Part shown: positions 37,954 through 48,205 of the stretch, piece after piece
How the letters are laid out: each line of letters begins with the position of its first letter
Numbering within the stretch: the first letter of the stretch is position 1
Source of the DNA: Pseudomonas sp. HR96
GTDB taxonomy: Bacteria; Pseudomonadota; Gammaproteobacteria; Pseudomonadales; Pseudomonadaceae
Direction of reading: 5' to 3'
DNA length: 64,000 nt
Assembly: GCF_034059295.1 (NCBI RefSeq)
Contig: NZ_CP139141.1
Location: 5,129,001-5,193,000, forward strand
Notes under the pieces: model-generated
Databases searched by the model: none
The model's input: only the letters and a program-made list of their open reading frames with translations
Told to the model about the DNA's origin: nothing
Translations under genes and position numbers: made by a program

Positions 37954-38577
37954 ATGAAATACGCCATCCCCACCTTGCTGACCTGGTTCTTCACCCTGGC
38001 CCTGGCCTCGGGCGGCGCCTGGGCGGCGCCCCTGTTCAAGCACTCGCAGACCGTGGGCGTGATCTTCACCGAAGACACGCAGATGAACCTGGCGTACCTC
38101 AAGGCCTACCACACCGCCGCGCAGCGCGGCGTCGGCAGCCAGGTGCTCGACCCGACCATCCAGCAGGCCTACGCCGACAGCTCGGACCCGCGCCTGGCGG
38201 TGAACTGGCTGGCCGCCTCGCTGAGCCGCTATTTCGCCACGGTCAAATTCTACGACAGCCTCGACACCCTGAAGGCCGCCCGGCCGGACGTGATCGTCAT
38301 GCTCGACACCCGCAGCCACCTGGTCAGCGAGCGCAGCGCCGATGTCACGGCGAGCATACGCGCCGAGTTCTACGACGCCCACTTCAACTATATCGGCAAG
38401 GCCGAAGGCAGCGACGCCCGCTCGCTGTCGACCCTCTGGCTGCCGACCCGGCGCATCAGCCAGGTCGCCGACGACATCACGCAACAGAAGGCCGTGCAGG
38501 AAAACGCCCTGCGCCAGTTCGACAGTGCCCTGGGCAAATTGATAGCCGCTCCCCACAGCAGCCACGAACCAGCCTGA
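37954..38577 (+). CDS. Exported hypothetical protein
   Basis: A 207-residue protein with a signal peptide ([19 protein letters not shown]). The mature part is alpha/beta, with [15 protein letters not shown] and [19 protein letters not shown]; it may be periplasmic and resembles proteins annotated as unknown in Pseudomonas. The ATG at 37954 follows CGGAG. It is divergent from the SOS operon and 64 bases upstream of xseB. Confidence 0.8.
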   Translation: MKYAIPTLLTWFFTLALASGGAWAAPLFKHSQTVGVIFTEDTQMNLAYLKAYHTAAQRGVGSQVLDPTIQQAYADSSDPRLAVNWLAASLSRYFATVKFYDSLDTLKAARPDVIVMLDTRSHLVSERSADVTASIRAEFYDAHFNYIGKAEGSDARSLSTLWLPTRRISQVADDITQQKAVQENALRQFDSALGKLIAAPHSSHEPA

Positions 38578-38641
38578 TTTGCCCCGCTGGCCTGGCTCTG
38601 CTAGTGTCGCGCGGTTTCAACTCCTGTCGAGAATAGCCACC

Positions 38642-38896
38642 ATGGCCCGGAAAAAAGCTTCCCTGGATTTCGAGCAGTCGCTCGCCGACCTGCAAACGCT
38701 GGTGGAGCGTCTGGAGAATGGTGAACTGTCACTGGAAGATTCGCTGACCGCCTTCGAGCAGGGCATCCGCCTGACCCGTGACTGCCAAAGCGCGCTGGCC
38801 CAGGCCGAACAGAAGGTGCAGGTGCTGCTGGAACGTGACGGTGAACTGGCCGAAGAGCCCTTCGAGGGCGACATCGAGATGGAACGACCCGAATGA
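38642..38896 (+). CDS. xseB: Exodeoxyribonuclease VII small subunit
   Basis: An 84-residue coiled-coil subunit that assembles with XseA to degrade single-stranded DNA. The pattern [33 protein letters not shown] is diagnostic. Overlaps ispA by 4 bases (ATGA), an order conserved with dxs downstream. Confidence 0.97.
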   Translation: MARKKASLDFEQSLADLQTLVERLENGELSLEDSLTAFEQGIRLTRDCQSALAQAEQKVQVLLERDGELAEEPFEGDIEMERPE

Positions 38897-39780
38897 TCGC
38901 AGCCTACCAGGCCACCTGCCAGAAGCGCGTCGATGCCGCGCTCGACAGCCTGCTCAATGCGCCCTCCCCGGAGCTGGCGCGTCTCTATCAGGCCATGCGT
39001 TACAGCGTGATGAACGGTGGCAAGCGGGTGCGCCCGCTGCTGGTCTACGCGGCCTGCGAGGCACTGGGCATCTCGGCCGACAAGGCGAACGGCGCTGCCT
39101 GCGCCGTGGAGCTGATTCACGCCTACTCGCTGGTGCACGACGACTTGCCGGCCATGGATGACGACGACTTGCGCCGCGGCCAGCCGACCACCCACAAGGC
39201 GTTCGACGAAGCCTGCGCCATTCTCGCCGGCGATGGCCTGCAGAGCCTGGCGTTCAGCGCCCTGGTCGATCCGCGCCTGAGCCCGCAGGAGCCCCAGGTA
39301 TTGCTCGGCATGGTGCAGACCCTGGCCAGCGCCGCCGGGCCGGCGGGCATGGTCGGCGGCCAGGCCATCGACCTCGAGTCGGTAGGCCGCAAGCTCGACC
39401 AGCAGGCGCTGGAGCGCATGCATCGGCACAAGACCGGCGCGCTGATCGAAGCCAGCGTGCGCCTGGGCGCCCTGGCCAGCGGCCACGCCGAGAAGGACGA
39501 ACTCAAATCCTTGCAGACCTACGCGCAGGCCGTCGGTCTGGCATTCCAGGTGCAGGACGATATTCTTGACGTCGAAAGCGACACCGCCACCCTGGGCAAG
39601 CGTCAGGGCGCCGACATCGCTCGCGACAAACCGACCTACCCCGCGCTGCTGGGCCTGGAAGCCGCCAAGGCCTATGCCCTGGAATTGCGCGATCAAGCCC
39701 TGCACGCCTTGCGACCTTTCGACGCAGCCGCCGAACCACTGCGCGAGCTGGCGCGTTTCATCGTCGAGAGGCGCAGCTGA
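38893..39780 (+). CDS. ispA: Farnesyl diphosphate synthase
   Basis: Short-chain prenyltransferase joining DMAPP/GPP with IPP. First Asp-rich motif [10 protein letters not shown] near residue 80 and second [11 protein letters not shown] near residue 220 are present. 295 residues. It supplies the precursor for undecaprenyl and ubiquinone chains and acts downstream of Dxs, encoded next. Confidence 0.97.
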   Translation: MIAAYQATCQKRVDAALDSLLNAPSPELARLYQAMRYSVMNGGKRVRPLLVYAACEALGISADKANGAACAVELIHAYSLVHDDLPAMDDDDLRRGQPTTHKAFDEACAILAGDGLQSLAFSALVDPRLSPQEPQVLLGMVQTLASAAGPAGMVGGQAIDLESVGRKLDQQALERMHRHKTGALIEASVRLGALASGHAEKDELKSLQTYAQAVGLAFQVQDDILDVESDTATLGKRQGADIARDKPTYPALLGLEAAKAYALELRDQALHALRPFDAAAEPLRELARFIVERRS

Positions 39781-39849
39781 TTCGACCTGCCCGAGTGACG
39801 TTGCATGATGTAAACTGCCGCGTCCTCATAATTTATAACGATTCGCCTG

Positions 39850-41748
39850 ATGCCCACGACGTTTCATGAGATTCCCCGCGAACGCCCGCTGACGCCCCTG
39901 CTCGACAGCGCCGATACCCCTGCCGGCCTGCGTCGGCTGGGCGAGGCGGAGCTCGAGCCGCTGGCCGACGAGTTGCGCCAGGAGCTGCTCTATACAGTCG
40001 GCCAGACCGGCGGGCACTTCGGTGCCGGGCTCGGCGTGATCGAATTGACCATTGCCCTGCACTATGTCTTCGACACACCCGACGATCGCCTGGTGTGGGA
40101 CGTGGGCCATCAGGCGTATCCGCACAAGATCCTCACCGGCCGGCGCGCGCGCATGGAAACCTTGCGCCAGAAGGACGGGGTGGCGGCCTTCCCGCGCCGC
40201 GCCGAGAGCGAGTACGACACCTTCGGCGTCGGTCATTCCAGCACTTCGATCAGCGCCGCCCTGGGCATGGCCATCGCCGCACGCCTGCAGAACAGCGGGC
40301 GCAAGTCGATTGCCGTGATCGGCGACGGCGCGCTCACCGCCGGCATGGCGTTCGAGGCGTTGAACCACGCGCCGGAAGTCAACGCCGACATGCTGGTGAT
40401 CCTCAACGACAACGACATGTCGATTTCCCGCAACGTCGGCGGGCTGTCCAACTATCTGGCCAAGATCCTTTCCAGCCGCACCTACGCGAGCATGCGCGAA
40501 GGCAGCAAGAAAGTGCTGTCGCGCCTGCCCGGCGCCTGGGAAATCGCCCGGCGCACCGAGGAGTACGCCAAGGGCATGCTGGTGCCCGGCACGCTGTTCG
40601 AGGAACTGGGCTGGAACTACATCGGCCCGATCGACGGTCACGACCTGCCGACCCTGGTCGCCACCCTGCGCAACATGCGTGACCTCAAGGGCCCGCAGTT
40701 CCTGCACGTGGTGACCAAGAAGGGCAAAGGTTTCGAGCCCGCCGAGGTCGACCCGATTGGCTACCACGCCATCACCAAGCTGGAACCGCTCGATGCCCCG
40801 GCCGCTGCGCCGAAGAAAGTCGGCGGCCCGAAGTACTCGGCGGTGTTCGGCCAGTGGCTGTGCGACATGGCCGAGGCCGACTCGCGCCTGGTGGGCATCA
40901 CCCCTGCCATGAAGGAAGGCTCGGACCTGGTAGCTTTCAGCGAACGTTTCCCCGAGCGCTACTTCGACGTGGCGATCGCCGAGCAGCACGCCGTGACCCT
41001 GGCCGCAGGCATGGCCTGTGAAGGCGCCAAGCCGGTGGTAGCGATCTACTCGACCTTTCTGCAACGCGGCTACGACCAGCTGATTCATGACGTGGCGGTG
41101 CAGAACCTCGACGTGCTGTTCGCCATCGACCGCGCCGGCCTGGTGGGTGAAGACGGCCCGACCCACGCCGGCAGCTTCGACCTGTCCTACCTGCGCTGCA
41201 TTCCCGGCATGCTGGTGATGACGCCAAGCGACGAAAACGAACTGCGCCGCATGCTCAGCACCGGTCACCATTTTCCCGGCCCTGCGGCCGTGCGCTATCC
41301 CCGTGGCACGGGGCCCAATGCCCTGATCGAGGACAGCCTGGAGCCGATCGAGATCGGCAAGGGCGTGCTCCGTCGCCAGGGCAGCAAGACCGCCCTGCTG
41401 GTGTTCGGCGTGCAGCTGTCCGAAGCCCTCAAAGTGGCCGAGAAGCTCGACGCCACGGTGGTCGACATGCGCTTCGTCAAGCCGCTCGATGAAGCGCTGG
41501 TGCGCGAGATCGCCGGCAGCCACGAGCTGCTGGTAACCGTCGAAGAAAACGCCATCATGGGCGGTGCGGGCGCTGCCGTCAGCGAGTTCCTGGCCCGCGA
41601 AAACCTGCTCAAGCCGGTGCTGCACCTGGGCTTGCCGGACATCTATGTAGAACACGCCAAGCCGGCGCAGATGCTGGCCGAGTGCGGGCTGGATGCGGCG
41701 GGAATCGAAGCGGCGGTATTGCGGCGGCTGGCTTTGTTGCGAGGTTGA
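39850..41748 (+). CDS. dxs: 1-Deoxy-D-xylulose-5-phosphate synthase
   Basis: Thiamine-diphosphate enzyme for the first step of the MEP isoprenoid pathway (pyruvate plus glyceraldehyde 3-phosphate). The ThDP motif is [17 protein letters not shown] ... NDNDMSIS (residues ~158-195), with transketolase-like domains after it and the [13 protein letters not shown] catalytic Glu region near 375. 632 residues. A TGTAAACT sequence about 40 bases upstream may be its -10 element. Confidence 0.98.
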   Translation: MPTTFHEIPRERPLTPLLDSADTPAGLRRLGEAELEPLADELRQELLYTVGQTGGHFGAGLGVIELTIALHYVFDTPDDRLVWDVGHQAYPHKILTGRRARMETLRQKDGVAAFPRRAESEYDTFGVGHSSTSISAALGMAIAARLQNSGRKSIAVIGDGALTAGMAFEALNHAPEVNADMLVILNDNDMSISRNVGGLSNYLAKILSSRTYASMREGSKKVLSRLPGAWEIARRTEEYAKGMLVPGTLFEELGWNYIGPIDGHDLPTLVATLRNMRDLKGPQFLHVVTKKGKGFEPAEVDPIGYHAITKLEPLDAPAAAPKKVGGPKYSAVFGQWLCDMAEADSRLVGITPAMKEGSDLVAFSERFPERYFDVAIAEQHAVTLAAGMACEGAKPVVAIYSTFLQRGYDQLIHDVAVQNLDVLFAIDRAGLVGEDGPTHAGSFDLSYLRCIPGMLVMTPSDENELRRMLSTGHHFPGPAAVRYPRGTGPNALIEDSLEPIEIGKGVLRRQGSKTALLVFGVQLSEALKVAEKLDATVVDMRFVKPLDEALVREIAGSHELLVTVEENAIMGGAGAAVSEFLARENLLKPVLHLGLPDIYVEHAKPAQMLAECGLDAAGIEAAVLRRLALLRG

Positions 41749-41775
41749 AAAGCCAGACTGGCCTGGCGGCCTCTC

Positions 41776-41790
41776 GGGGGCTCTGCCCCC
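41776..41790. repeat. GC-rich intergenic hairpin
   Basis: GGGGG-CTCTG-CCCCC between the convergent dxs and membrane-protein genes; without a T run. It may be a degenerate REP-type element or a bidirectional stop. Confidence 0.45.
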
Positions 41791-41826
41791 TCCCAGGTTG
41801 AATGTGGCAGGCCGTCAGGCCGCTAT

Positions 41827-42255
41827 TCAAACGCTGGTGCCCATCTTCCCCGGTATCCGGTAAAGGCACAGCAGCCCCACGCTCATCACCGCCAGGATGC
41901 ACTGCGGCAACGGCTCCAGGCCAAAGGCTACATCCAGCGCCGCGACCCAGGCCGGGATGCCGGCCAGCAGGAAACCAAACCTTCTGATTCGCGCCAGCCC
42001 TACCCAGGCAGCCGGCTCGTTGGGCGTGCCGAGGGCATTCTCGGTGGCGTGCAGGGCGCGGCGGAACAGGCCCAGGCGCGGCACGCTGAGGAAGACTCCA
42101 GCGATGCCGGCCATGAACAGCGGCAAGGCCAGCACCGGCATCACCGGTTCCATCTGGCCAAATGCCCAACTCATCACGAACAACGGCGCCAGGGTCAGCC
42201 CCAGCTGTTGCCACCAGGCACTGGCCAGGCGGGCCTTGACCTGCGCCCGAGTCAC
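41827..42255 (-). CDS. Small integral membrane protein of unknown function
   Basis: A 142-residue protein with four predicted helices ([66 protein letters not shown]). The start is GTG at 42255, overlapping the ribA stop by 4 bases (GTGA). Function unknown, but coupling to ribA suggests a conserved gene pair. Confidence 0.75.
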   Translation of the reverse strand: MTRAQVKARLASAWWQQLGLTLAPLFVMSWAFGQMEPVMPVLALPLFMAGIAGVFLSVPRLGLFRRALHATENALGTPNEPAAWVGLARIRRFGFLLAGIPAWVAALDVAFGLEPLPQCILAVMSVGLLCLYRIPGKMGTSV

Positions 42256-42884
42256 CCGCGGTCGATCCGCGTGAGGACGATTTCGCCCTGGTGCTCGTTG
42301 CCCATCATGTGCCCGAGCTTGCCGGCCTTGGTCGCCAGGTAATGCTTGTTGTGCGGGTTGTGGCCGGTGTGCAGCGGCACCCGCTCGGTCACGGTGATGT
42401 CCATGCCCGCCAGCGCCTTGACCTTGCGCGGGTTGTTGGTCATAAGGCGCAGTGCCTTGACGCCCAGGTGCTCGAGCATCGGCTGGCACATGCCGTAGTC
42501 GCGTTGGTCGGCGGCGAAGCCCAGGCGCTCATTGGCTTCGACGGTGTCGGCGCCGCCATCCTGCAACTCGTAGGCGCGGATCTTGTTCAGCAGGCCGATG
42601 CCACGGCCCTCCTGACGCAGGTACAGCAGCACGCCACGGCCGGCTTCGGCAATGGCGCGCAGGGCCGCTTCCAGTTGCGAGCCGCAATCACAGCGCTGGC
42701 TGAACAACGCATCGCCGGTCAGGCACTCGGAGTGCAGACGGCCCAGCACCGGCTGGCCGTCGGCGACGTCGCCCAGGCTCAGCACGACGTGCTCGCGGCC
42801 GGTGGCCTCATCGAGGAAACCGTGCATGGTGAACTCCGCGAACGGAGTGGGCAGTTTGGAGGCAGCGACAAAAACGACGGGCAC
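42252..42884 (-). CDS. ribA: GTP cyclohydrolase II
   Basis: First committed enzyme of riboflavin synthesis. The zinc cysteines are present in [20 protein letters not shown], followed by [21 protein letters not shown] and the C-terminal [11 protein letters not shown] chose GTG at 42884, which follows AGGAG at 7 bases and gives 210 residues; an ATG 14 codons upstream lacks a good site. It is the working GCH II of the window, since the RibBA protein lacks these cysteines. Confidence 0.95.
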   Translation of the reverse strand: MPVVFVAASKLPTPFAEFTMHGFLDEATGREHVVLSLGDVADGQPVLGRLHSECLTGDALFSQRCDCGSQLEAALRAIAEAGRGVLLYLRQEGRGIGLLNKIRAYELQDGGADTVEANERLGFAADQRDYGMCQPMLEHLGVKALRLMTNNPRKVKALAGMDITVTERVPLHTGHNPHNKHYLATKAGKLGHMMGNEHQGEIVLTRIDRG

Positions 42885-42989
42885 TTTGTGCTCCTGATCA
42901 ATAAGAGTCTCGGTAAGGACCGGCATTGTACCCGAGCTGGCTATAGACGCTTATTCCGAATTAGCGAACATATAGATCGATGAAATTGA

Positions 42990-43757
42990 TTACGGGATGT
43001 TAATCAATGGCGTGCTGCTCGGCTTGCCGCTGTCGAACGGGTACGGCTGCTTCCAGCGCTGGAATATTTCCCGCAGCTGGCCGTTGGCGACCAGCTCGTC
43101 CATGCGCTGGTCGTACAGGCGCAGCAAAGCGCGCCCACGCGGGTTGTCGGCAAAGCCCAGGTACATGGGCAGATCGACCAGCGGCGTGGTGTGATAGATG
43201 CCCGGGTCGGCAGCGGCCTTGAGGATGAAGTTGATCTCGTTCAGCGAGTCGATGTAATAGTCGGCGCGGTCATGCTGCAGCATCGCCAGGATGCCGCTGC
43301 GCCGCTGCACTTCGTTGAAGTGCTGGACGTTGGGCAGGTACTTCTGGAAGTCATAGCCGCGCACCCAGGTCAGGCGCTGGCTGCCGATGGTGGCGACGCT
43401 GGGGCGCGGGTGGCCGATCAGGCCCAGCGCATAGATGTGATCGGTGTCGTAGTTCCAGCGCGGGTACAGGGCCTGCGCCTCGTCCTTGTAGGAGCCGACC
43501 CAGGCGTCCGCCTCGCCGCGCTGCACCAGCCCGACCGAGCGCGAATACGGCACGATGCGAAAGCGCACACTGACCCCGGCCGGCTCGAATACCTTGCGCA
43601 GCAGGTCCCAGCCCAGCCCGGTGCCATCGGCGTTGGTGTACTCCAGCCACTGGTCGCTGGCCAGGTTGATCTGCGCCGGCGGCGCGAAACGATCATCGGC
43701 CCGGGCCGCAGTGCTGGCCAGCAGAACGATGCACAACCACCTCAACCATCGCGCCAT
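42990..43757 (-). CDS. Periplasmic solute-binding protein, family 3
   Basis: A 255-residue amino-acid-type binding protein with a signal peptide (WLCIVLLASTAARA-DD). The lobes show LASDQWLEYTNADGTGLGWDLLRKVFE, GEADAWVGSYKDEA and LYDQRMDELVANGQLREIFQRW. No permease or ATPase gene is adjacent, so it is an orphan that may serve sensing or another transporter. The ATG at 43757 follows AGGGAG. Confidence 0.87.
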   Translation of the reverse strand: MARWLRWLCIVLLASTAARADDRFAPPAQINLASDQWLEYTNADGTGLGWDLLRKVFEPAGVSVRFRIVPYSRSVGLVQRGEADAWVGSYKDEAQALYPRWNYDTDHIYALGLIGHPRPSVATIGSQRLTWVRGYDFQKYLPNVQHFNEVQRRSGILAMLQHDRADYYIDSLNEINFILKAAADPGIYHTTPLVDLPMYLGFADNPRGRALLRLYDQRMDELVANGQLREIFQRWKQPYPFDSGKPSSTPLINIP

Positions 43758-43785
43758 TACCCACTCCCTAGGTCGAACCGCTCGC

Positions 43786-44301
43786 TCAGCCCCACCAGGT
43801 GTGTACCAGCCACACCAGCAATTGCATGCCAAACCAGGCGAAGACCCCGGCCAGCACGTCGTCGAGCATGATCCCCACACCACCGTGCACGTGCCGGTCA
43901 ATCCAGCGGATCGGCCACGGCTTGAGAATATCGAAGAAACGAAACATCAGGAAACCGGCGGCGATCCAGTACCAGCCAGTGGGCACCAGCCACAGGGTGA
44001 TCCACATGCCGACCATCTCGTCCCAGACGATGCCTTCATGGTCGTGCACACGCAGGTCGGTGGCCACCTTGCCGCACAGCCAGAAGCCGAACAGCATGGT
44101 CACCCCCAGCATCAACCAGTAGCCCCAGTCGGGCAGCATCTGCCACAACGGAATGAACGGTATGGCCACCAGCGAGCCCCAGGTACCCGGCGCCTTGGGC
44201 AAGGTCCCGGAGCCGAAGCCGAACGCGAGGAAATGCCAGGGATTGCGCCACACCGACGGCGGCACGAATTCGCCCGGAACCTGCTTGGGATGGTCTGTCA
44301 C
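43786..44301 (-). CDS. pgpA: Phosphatidylglycerophosphatase A
   Basis: Membrane phosphatase that makes phosphatidylglycerol. 171 residues, with FGSGTLPKAPGTWGSLVA and the metal-binding DEMVGMWITL segment (HDHEGIVWDEMVG). The four helices match the family. Overlaps thiL by 4 bases. Confidence 0.95.
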   Translation of the reverse strand: MTDHPKQVPGEFVPPSVWRNPWHFLAFGFGSGTLPKAPGTWGSLVAIPFIPLWQMLPDWGYWLMLGVTMLFGFWLCGKVATDLRVHDHEGIVWDEMVGMWITLWLVPTGWYWIAAGFLMFRFFDILKPWPIRWIDRHVHGGVGIMLDDVLAGVFAWFGMQLLVWLVHTWWG

Positions 44302-45263
44302 GGTGACTCCCGAAAATGTTGATAACCGCGAATGGCCGGGGTGATGTCCCGGCCGTTCGCGTCCAGCACCGACACGCCGCTGCCGGCCACCACACGGCCA
44401 ACGACATGCACCGCCAGGCCCTGGCCGACAATGTACGGCAGATGCTCGGCAGGCAGGGTAAAAGCCAGTACATAATCGTCGCCACCGCTCAAGGCAGCGG
44501 TGCGCGCAGCGTCGTCACCGAGCAGGGCCAACAGAGCGTTGGACAGGGGCAGCGCCGATCGTTCCACTTGCAGGGCGCAGCCGGACGCCGCCGCGATATG
44601 CCCGCAGTCGGCGAGCAGGCCGTCGGAGATGTCCAGCGCCGCCGTGGCGCGGCCGCGCAGGGCCAGGCCGAGGGCAAACTGCGGCGACGGTGACCAGTAG
44701 TGGGCCAGCAGCGGCTCGGCGATCGCCGCCGGCGCCTCACGCTGGCCCAGCACCAGCGGCAGCGCGCCCGCAGCCTGGCCCAGCACGCCCCCCACGCACA
44801 GCAGATCACCTACCTGGGCGCCGGCCCGGGTCAGGGCCTGGCCGGCCGGCACGCTGCCGAACACCGTGACCGTCAAGGTCAAGGTCCCACGGGTGGTATC
44901 GCCGCCGATCAGGCGCAGCCGGCAGTGCTCGGCCATGTGGTTCAGGCCTTCACTGAAGCCTTGCAGCCAATGCGGGTCGGTATCGGGAAGGGTCAAGGCC
45001 AGGGTGAAGCCAAGCGGTTCGGCGCCCATGGCCGCCAGGTCGCTGGCCGCCACCGCGAGGGTGCGCTGGCCGAGCAGGAAAGGGTCGGCGCCGTGGGGAA
45101 AGTGCCCGCCGGCGACCAGGGTATCGGTGGACACGGCCAATTGCTGGCCGGGCGTTGGCGCCAGCAGCGCACAATCGTCGCCGATGCCCAGCGCCACCGC
45201 ACCTCCGGCACGCGCACAGGGCGCGCCAGCGAAGTAGTGGCGGATCAGCTCGAACTCACCCAT
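44298..45263 (-). CDS. thiL: Thiamine-monophosphate kinase
   Basis: Phosphorylates TMP to thiamine diphosphate, the cofactor of Dxs. The AIRS-like start has GIGDDCALL and later VDTLV-type STDTLVAGGHFP, ASDLAAMGAEPL, and the C-terminal ALDISDGLLAD. 321 residues. Lies between nusB and pgpA as in many gamma-proteobacteria. Confidence 0.96.
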   Translation of the reverse strand: MGEFELIRHYFAGAPCARAGGAVALGIGDDCALLAPTPGQQLAVSTDTLVAGGHFPHGADPFLLGQRTLAVAASDLAAMGAEPLGFTLALTLPDTDPHWLQGFSEGLNHMAEHCRLRLIGGDTTRGTLTLTVTVFGSVPAGQALTRAGAQVGDLLCVGGVLGQAAGALPLVLGQREAPAAIAEPLLAHYWSPSPQFALGLALRGRATAALDISDGLLADCGHIAAASGCALQVERSALPLSNALLALLGDDAARTAALSGGDDYVLAFTLPAEHLPYIVGQGLAVHVVGRVVAGSGVSVLDANGRDITPAIRGYQHFRESP

Positions 45264-45277
45264 GCGCAGGACGCCGG

Positions 45278-45775
45278 TCAGCGCTTGTGGGCTTTGACTT
45301 CAGCGGCACGCACGCTGGGTGCGAGCTTGTCGAGGACGCCGTTGACGAACTTGTGGCCGTCCGTCGAGCCGAACACCTTGGCCAGCTCGATGCCTTCGTT
45401 GATGACCACCCGGTAAGGCACGTCGACGCGCTTGAGCAGCTCCCAGGTGGACAGGCGCAACACCGCCAGCTCCACCGGGTCGAGCTCTTCGAGGGTGAGG
45501 TCCAGGCACGGCGCCAGGGCCGCGTCGATTTCGCCGCGGTTGGCCGGAACCCCGTGGAGGATCTCGCGGAAATAGGCGCCGTCGATGTCGCTGAAGTCGT
45601 TGTCGACGCGAAACTGCGCTTCGATTTCGTTCAGCGAATGGCCGGCCATGTGCCATTGGTACAGGGCCTGGGTCGCCAGCTTGCGCGCTTCACGGCGCTT
45701 GGCACTCTTGCCCTTGGCGGCTTCAGGGTCTTTGGCTTCACGCGGGTTGAAGCGATCGCTGTCGTCGGAAATCAC
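45278..45775 (-). CDS. nusB: Transcription antitermination protein NusB
   Basis: Binds boxA RNA with S10 in rRNA antitermination. 165 residues with [15 protein letters not shown] near the N-terminus and [13 protein letters not shown] plus [10 protein letters not shown] at the end. It starts with GTG at 45775, overlapping the ribH stop (GTGA). Confidence 0.96.
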   Translation of the reverse strand: MISDDSDRFNPREAKDPEAAKGKSAKRREARKLATQALYQWHMAGHSLNEIEAQFRVDNDFSDIDGAYFREILHGVPANRGEIDAALAPCLDLTLEELDPVELAVLRLSTWELLKRVDVPYRVVINEGIELAKVFGSTDGHKFVNGVLDKLAPSVRAAEVKAHKR

Positions 45776-46248
45776 TTGGCCTCCAACTGCGCGAGCAGGC
45801 TGACCATTTCCAGGGCGGACAGGGCTGCTTCGGCGCCCTTGTTGCCGGCCTTGGTGCCGGAACGCTCGATAGCCTGCTCGATGGAGTCGACGGTCAACAC
45901 GCCGAAGGCCACCGGAACGCCGAACTCCATGGACACCTGGGACAGGCCCTTGGTGCATTCGCCCGCGACGTATTCGAAGTGTGGCGTGCCGCCGCGAATG
46001 ACCGCGCCCAGGGCGATGATGGCCGAGTACTCGCTTTGCTGGGCGACCTTCTGCGCCACCAGCGGAATTTCGAAGGCGCCCGGGGCGCGGATGATCACGA
46101 TGTCGTTCTCGCTCACGCCATGGCGAACCAGGGCATCAACGGCACCGCTTACCAGGCTTTCGACGACGAAGCTGTTGAAGCGGCCAACCACCAGGGCATA
46201 GCGGCCCTTGGGGGCAATGAAGGTACCTTCGATGGTCTTCAGGGTCAT
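45772..46248 (-). CDS. ribH: 6,7-Dimethyl-8-ribityllumazine synthase
   Basis: Penultimate riboflavin enzyme, forming a hollow multimer. 158 residues; the [21 protein letters not shown] start, the APGAFEIPL loop and [15 protein letters not shown] are diagnostic. ATG at 46248. It is 134 bases downstream of ribBA, with no riboswitch-like fold obvious between. Confidence 0.97.
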   Translation of the reverse strand: MTLKTIEGTFIAPKGRYALVVGRFNSFVVESLVSGAVDALVRHGVSENDIVIIRAPGAFEIPLVAQKVAQQSEYSAIIALGAVIRGGTPHFEYVAGECTKGLSQVSMEFGVPVAFGVLTVDSIEQAIERSGTKAGNKGAEAALSALEMVSLLAQLEAK

Positions 46249-46382
46249 TCGGGTGAGTCTCGTCTTAAAGAGCCAGGGCGCTGTCGCGCAGCCTGTGGGA
46301 GTCATTGGGTCACGAAAAACACGGCGGGGCCGTCAGAAAACCATAGCGTCCAGCGCTGGTTCCGGCGACCCCATTGCAGTGT

Positions 46383-47474
46383 TTATTCGGAGGGCACGTA
46401 TTCTACAACTTCCAGATCGAATCCGGATATCGCGTTGAACTTCATTGGCGAGCTCATCAGGCGCATTTTACGCACACCCAGGTCGCGCAGGATCTGCGAA
46501 CCGGCGCCGACGATGCTGTAAGTCGTCGGAATCTTCGCCGGCAGGTGCTCGGCGGTCTCGCGGATATGCGCCAGCAGCACGTCGCCATCCAATGGGTGGC
46601 CAAGCAGCAGAACCACGCCGCTGCCGGCCTCGGCCACTTCGCTCATCGCCGCCCGCAGGCTCCAGCGCCCGGGCTGCTTGACCATCAGCAGATCGCGCAG
46701 CGGGTCCATGTTGTGCACCCGCACCAGCGTCGGTTGGTCGGCGCAGACGGTGCCCAGGGTCAGGGCCAGGTGCACGTCGCCCTCCACCGAGTCGCGGTAG
46801 GTGACCAGATTGAACTGGCCCAGCTCGCTGTCCAGCGGCTGCTCGGCAATCCGCTGAACGGTACGCTCATGGATCATGCGGTAGTGGATCAGGTCGGCGA
46901 TGGTGCCCATCCTGATGCCGTGCTCGGCGGCGAAGGCCTCGAGCTCGGCGCGGCGCGACATGGTGCCGTCGTCGTTCATCACCTCGCAGATCACCCCGCT
47001 CGGCTCGAAGCCGGCCATGCGCGCCAGGTCGCACGCCGCCTCGGTGTGGCCGGCGCGGGCCAGGGTGCCACCCGGTTGAGCCATCAACGGAAAGATGTGG
47101 CCGGGGCTGACGATGTCTTCGGGCCTGGCATCGCGGGCCGCAGCGGCCTGCACGGTCCGCGCGCGGTCGGCGGCGGAGATGCCGGTGGTCACGCCCTCGG
47201 CGGCCTCGATCGACACGGTGAACTTGGTGCCGAACCCCGAGCCGTTGCGCGGCGCCATCAAAGGCAGTTTGAGGGCCTCGCAACGCTCGCGGGTCATCGG
47301 CATGCAGATCAAGCCACGGGCATGGCGCGCCATGAAGTTGATGTGCTCGGCCTGGCAGCACTCGGCCGCCATGATGATATCGCCTTCGTTCTCGCGATCT
47401 TCGTCATCCATGAGGATGACCATCTTGCCGAGGCGGATGTCTTCGACCAGTTCTTCGATGCTGCTGAGCGCCAC
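46383..47474 (-). CDS. ribBA: 3,4-Dihydroxy-2-butanone 4-phosphate synthase with degenerate GCH II domain
   Basis: Residues 1-~200 are an active DHBP synthase (MDDEDRENEGDIIMAAE, GHTEAACDLARMAG, GTMSRRAELEAFAAEHG). Residues ~210-363 have the GTP cyclohydrolase II fold but lack the zinc-binding CxxxxxxxxxxCxC cysteines found in RibA, so that half is probably inactive. 363 residues. Starts with GTG at 47474 after a perfect GCAGGAGGTG site. Such RibB-X proteins are common in Pseudomonas. Confidence 0.95.
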   Translation of the reverse strand: MALSSIEELVEDIRLGKMVILMDDEDRENEGDIIMAAECCQAEHINFMARHARGLICMPMTRERCEALKLPLMAPRNGSGFGTKFTVSIEAAEGVTTGISAADRARTVQAAAARDARPEDIVSPGHIFPLMAQPGGTLARAGHTEAACDLARMAGFEPSGVICEVMNDDGTMSRRAELEAFAAEHGIRMGTIADLIHYRMIHERTVQRIAEQPLDSELGQFNLVTYRDSVEGDVHLALTLGTVCADQPTLVRVHNMDPLRDLLMVKQPGRWSLRAAMSEVAEAGSGVVLLLGHPLDGDVLLAHIRETAEHLPAKIPTTYSIVGAGSQILRDLGVRKMRLMSSPMKFNAISGFDLEVVEYVPSE

Positions 47475-47499
47475 GCGGCACCTCCTGCAATAAGACGAG

Positions 47500-48162
47500 T
47501 TAGGACTTCAGGAAGCCGTTTTCGGCCAGAAAGCCTTCGCTGATGCCGCCCTTGCTCGACACCGCCGCCTTGTCGCCCAGCAACAGGCGCTCCAGGTAGC
47601 GGGCCAGCAGGTCGACTTCGAGGTTGACCAGCCGGCCGGGACGGTAGTCGTCCATGATGGTTTCGCTGAGGGTGTGCGGAATGATGGTCAACTCGAACTC
47701 GGCGCCGTCGACCTCGTTGACCGTCAGGCTGGTGCCGTCGACAGTGATCGAGCCCTTGTGGGCGATGTATCTGGCCAGCTCCTTGGGCGCGCGAATGCGA
47801 AACTGCACGGCGCGGGCGTTTTCCTCACGGGAGACGATCTCGCCGACGCCATCGACGTGGCCGCTGACCAGATGGCCACCCAGCCGGGTGGTCGGGGTCA
47901 GGGCCTTTTCCAGGTTGACCCGGCTGCCGCTCTTGAGCTGGTGGAACGCGGTGCAGTCGAGGGTCTCGCGGCTGACGTCGGCGACGAAACCGTCACCGGG
48001 CAACTCCACGGCGGTCAGGCACACGCCGTTGATGGCGATGCTGTCGCCGAGCTTGACGTCGCCGAGGTCGAGCTTGCCGGTGGCCACGTGCACCCGGACG
48101 TCGCCGCCTTTGGGCGTGAGGGCGCGGATGCTGCCGATCGATTCGATGATGCCGGTGAACAT
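47500..48162 (-). CDS. ribE: Riboflavin synthase alpha subunit
   Basis: Dismutates two lumazines to riboflavin. Two tandem beta-barrel halves are visible: MFTGIIESIGSIRAL and LVSGHVDGVGEIVSREE. 220 residues, within family range. Follows GAGGAG. Sits between ribD and ribBA. Confidence 0.97.
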   Translation of the reverse strand: MFTGIIESIGSIRALTPKGGDVRVHVATGKLDLGDVKLGDSIAINGVCLTAVELPGDGFVADVSRETLDCTAFHQLKSGSRVNLEKALTPTTRLGGHLVSGHVDGVGEIVSREENARAVQFRIRAPKELARYIAHKGSITVDGTSLTVNEVDGAEFELTIIPHTLSETIMDDYRPGRLVNLEVDLLARYLERLLLGDKAAVSSKGGISEGFLAENGFLKS

Positions 48163-48205
48163 GGAAACTCCTCAAAGCGGAAAGTGGGCGGCGCGGCGCG
48201 CCGAA

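Noticed and set aside
39826..41655. 609-codon minus-strand open frame
   Set aside because: Antisense shadow of dxs; composition typical of GC-rich reverse frames.
46249..46382. Possible FMN riboswitch before ribH
   Set aside because: 134 bases only, without the conserved FMN aptamer blocks.
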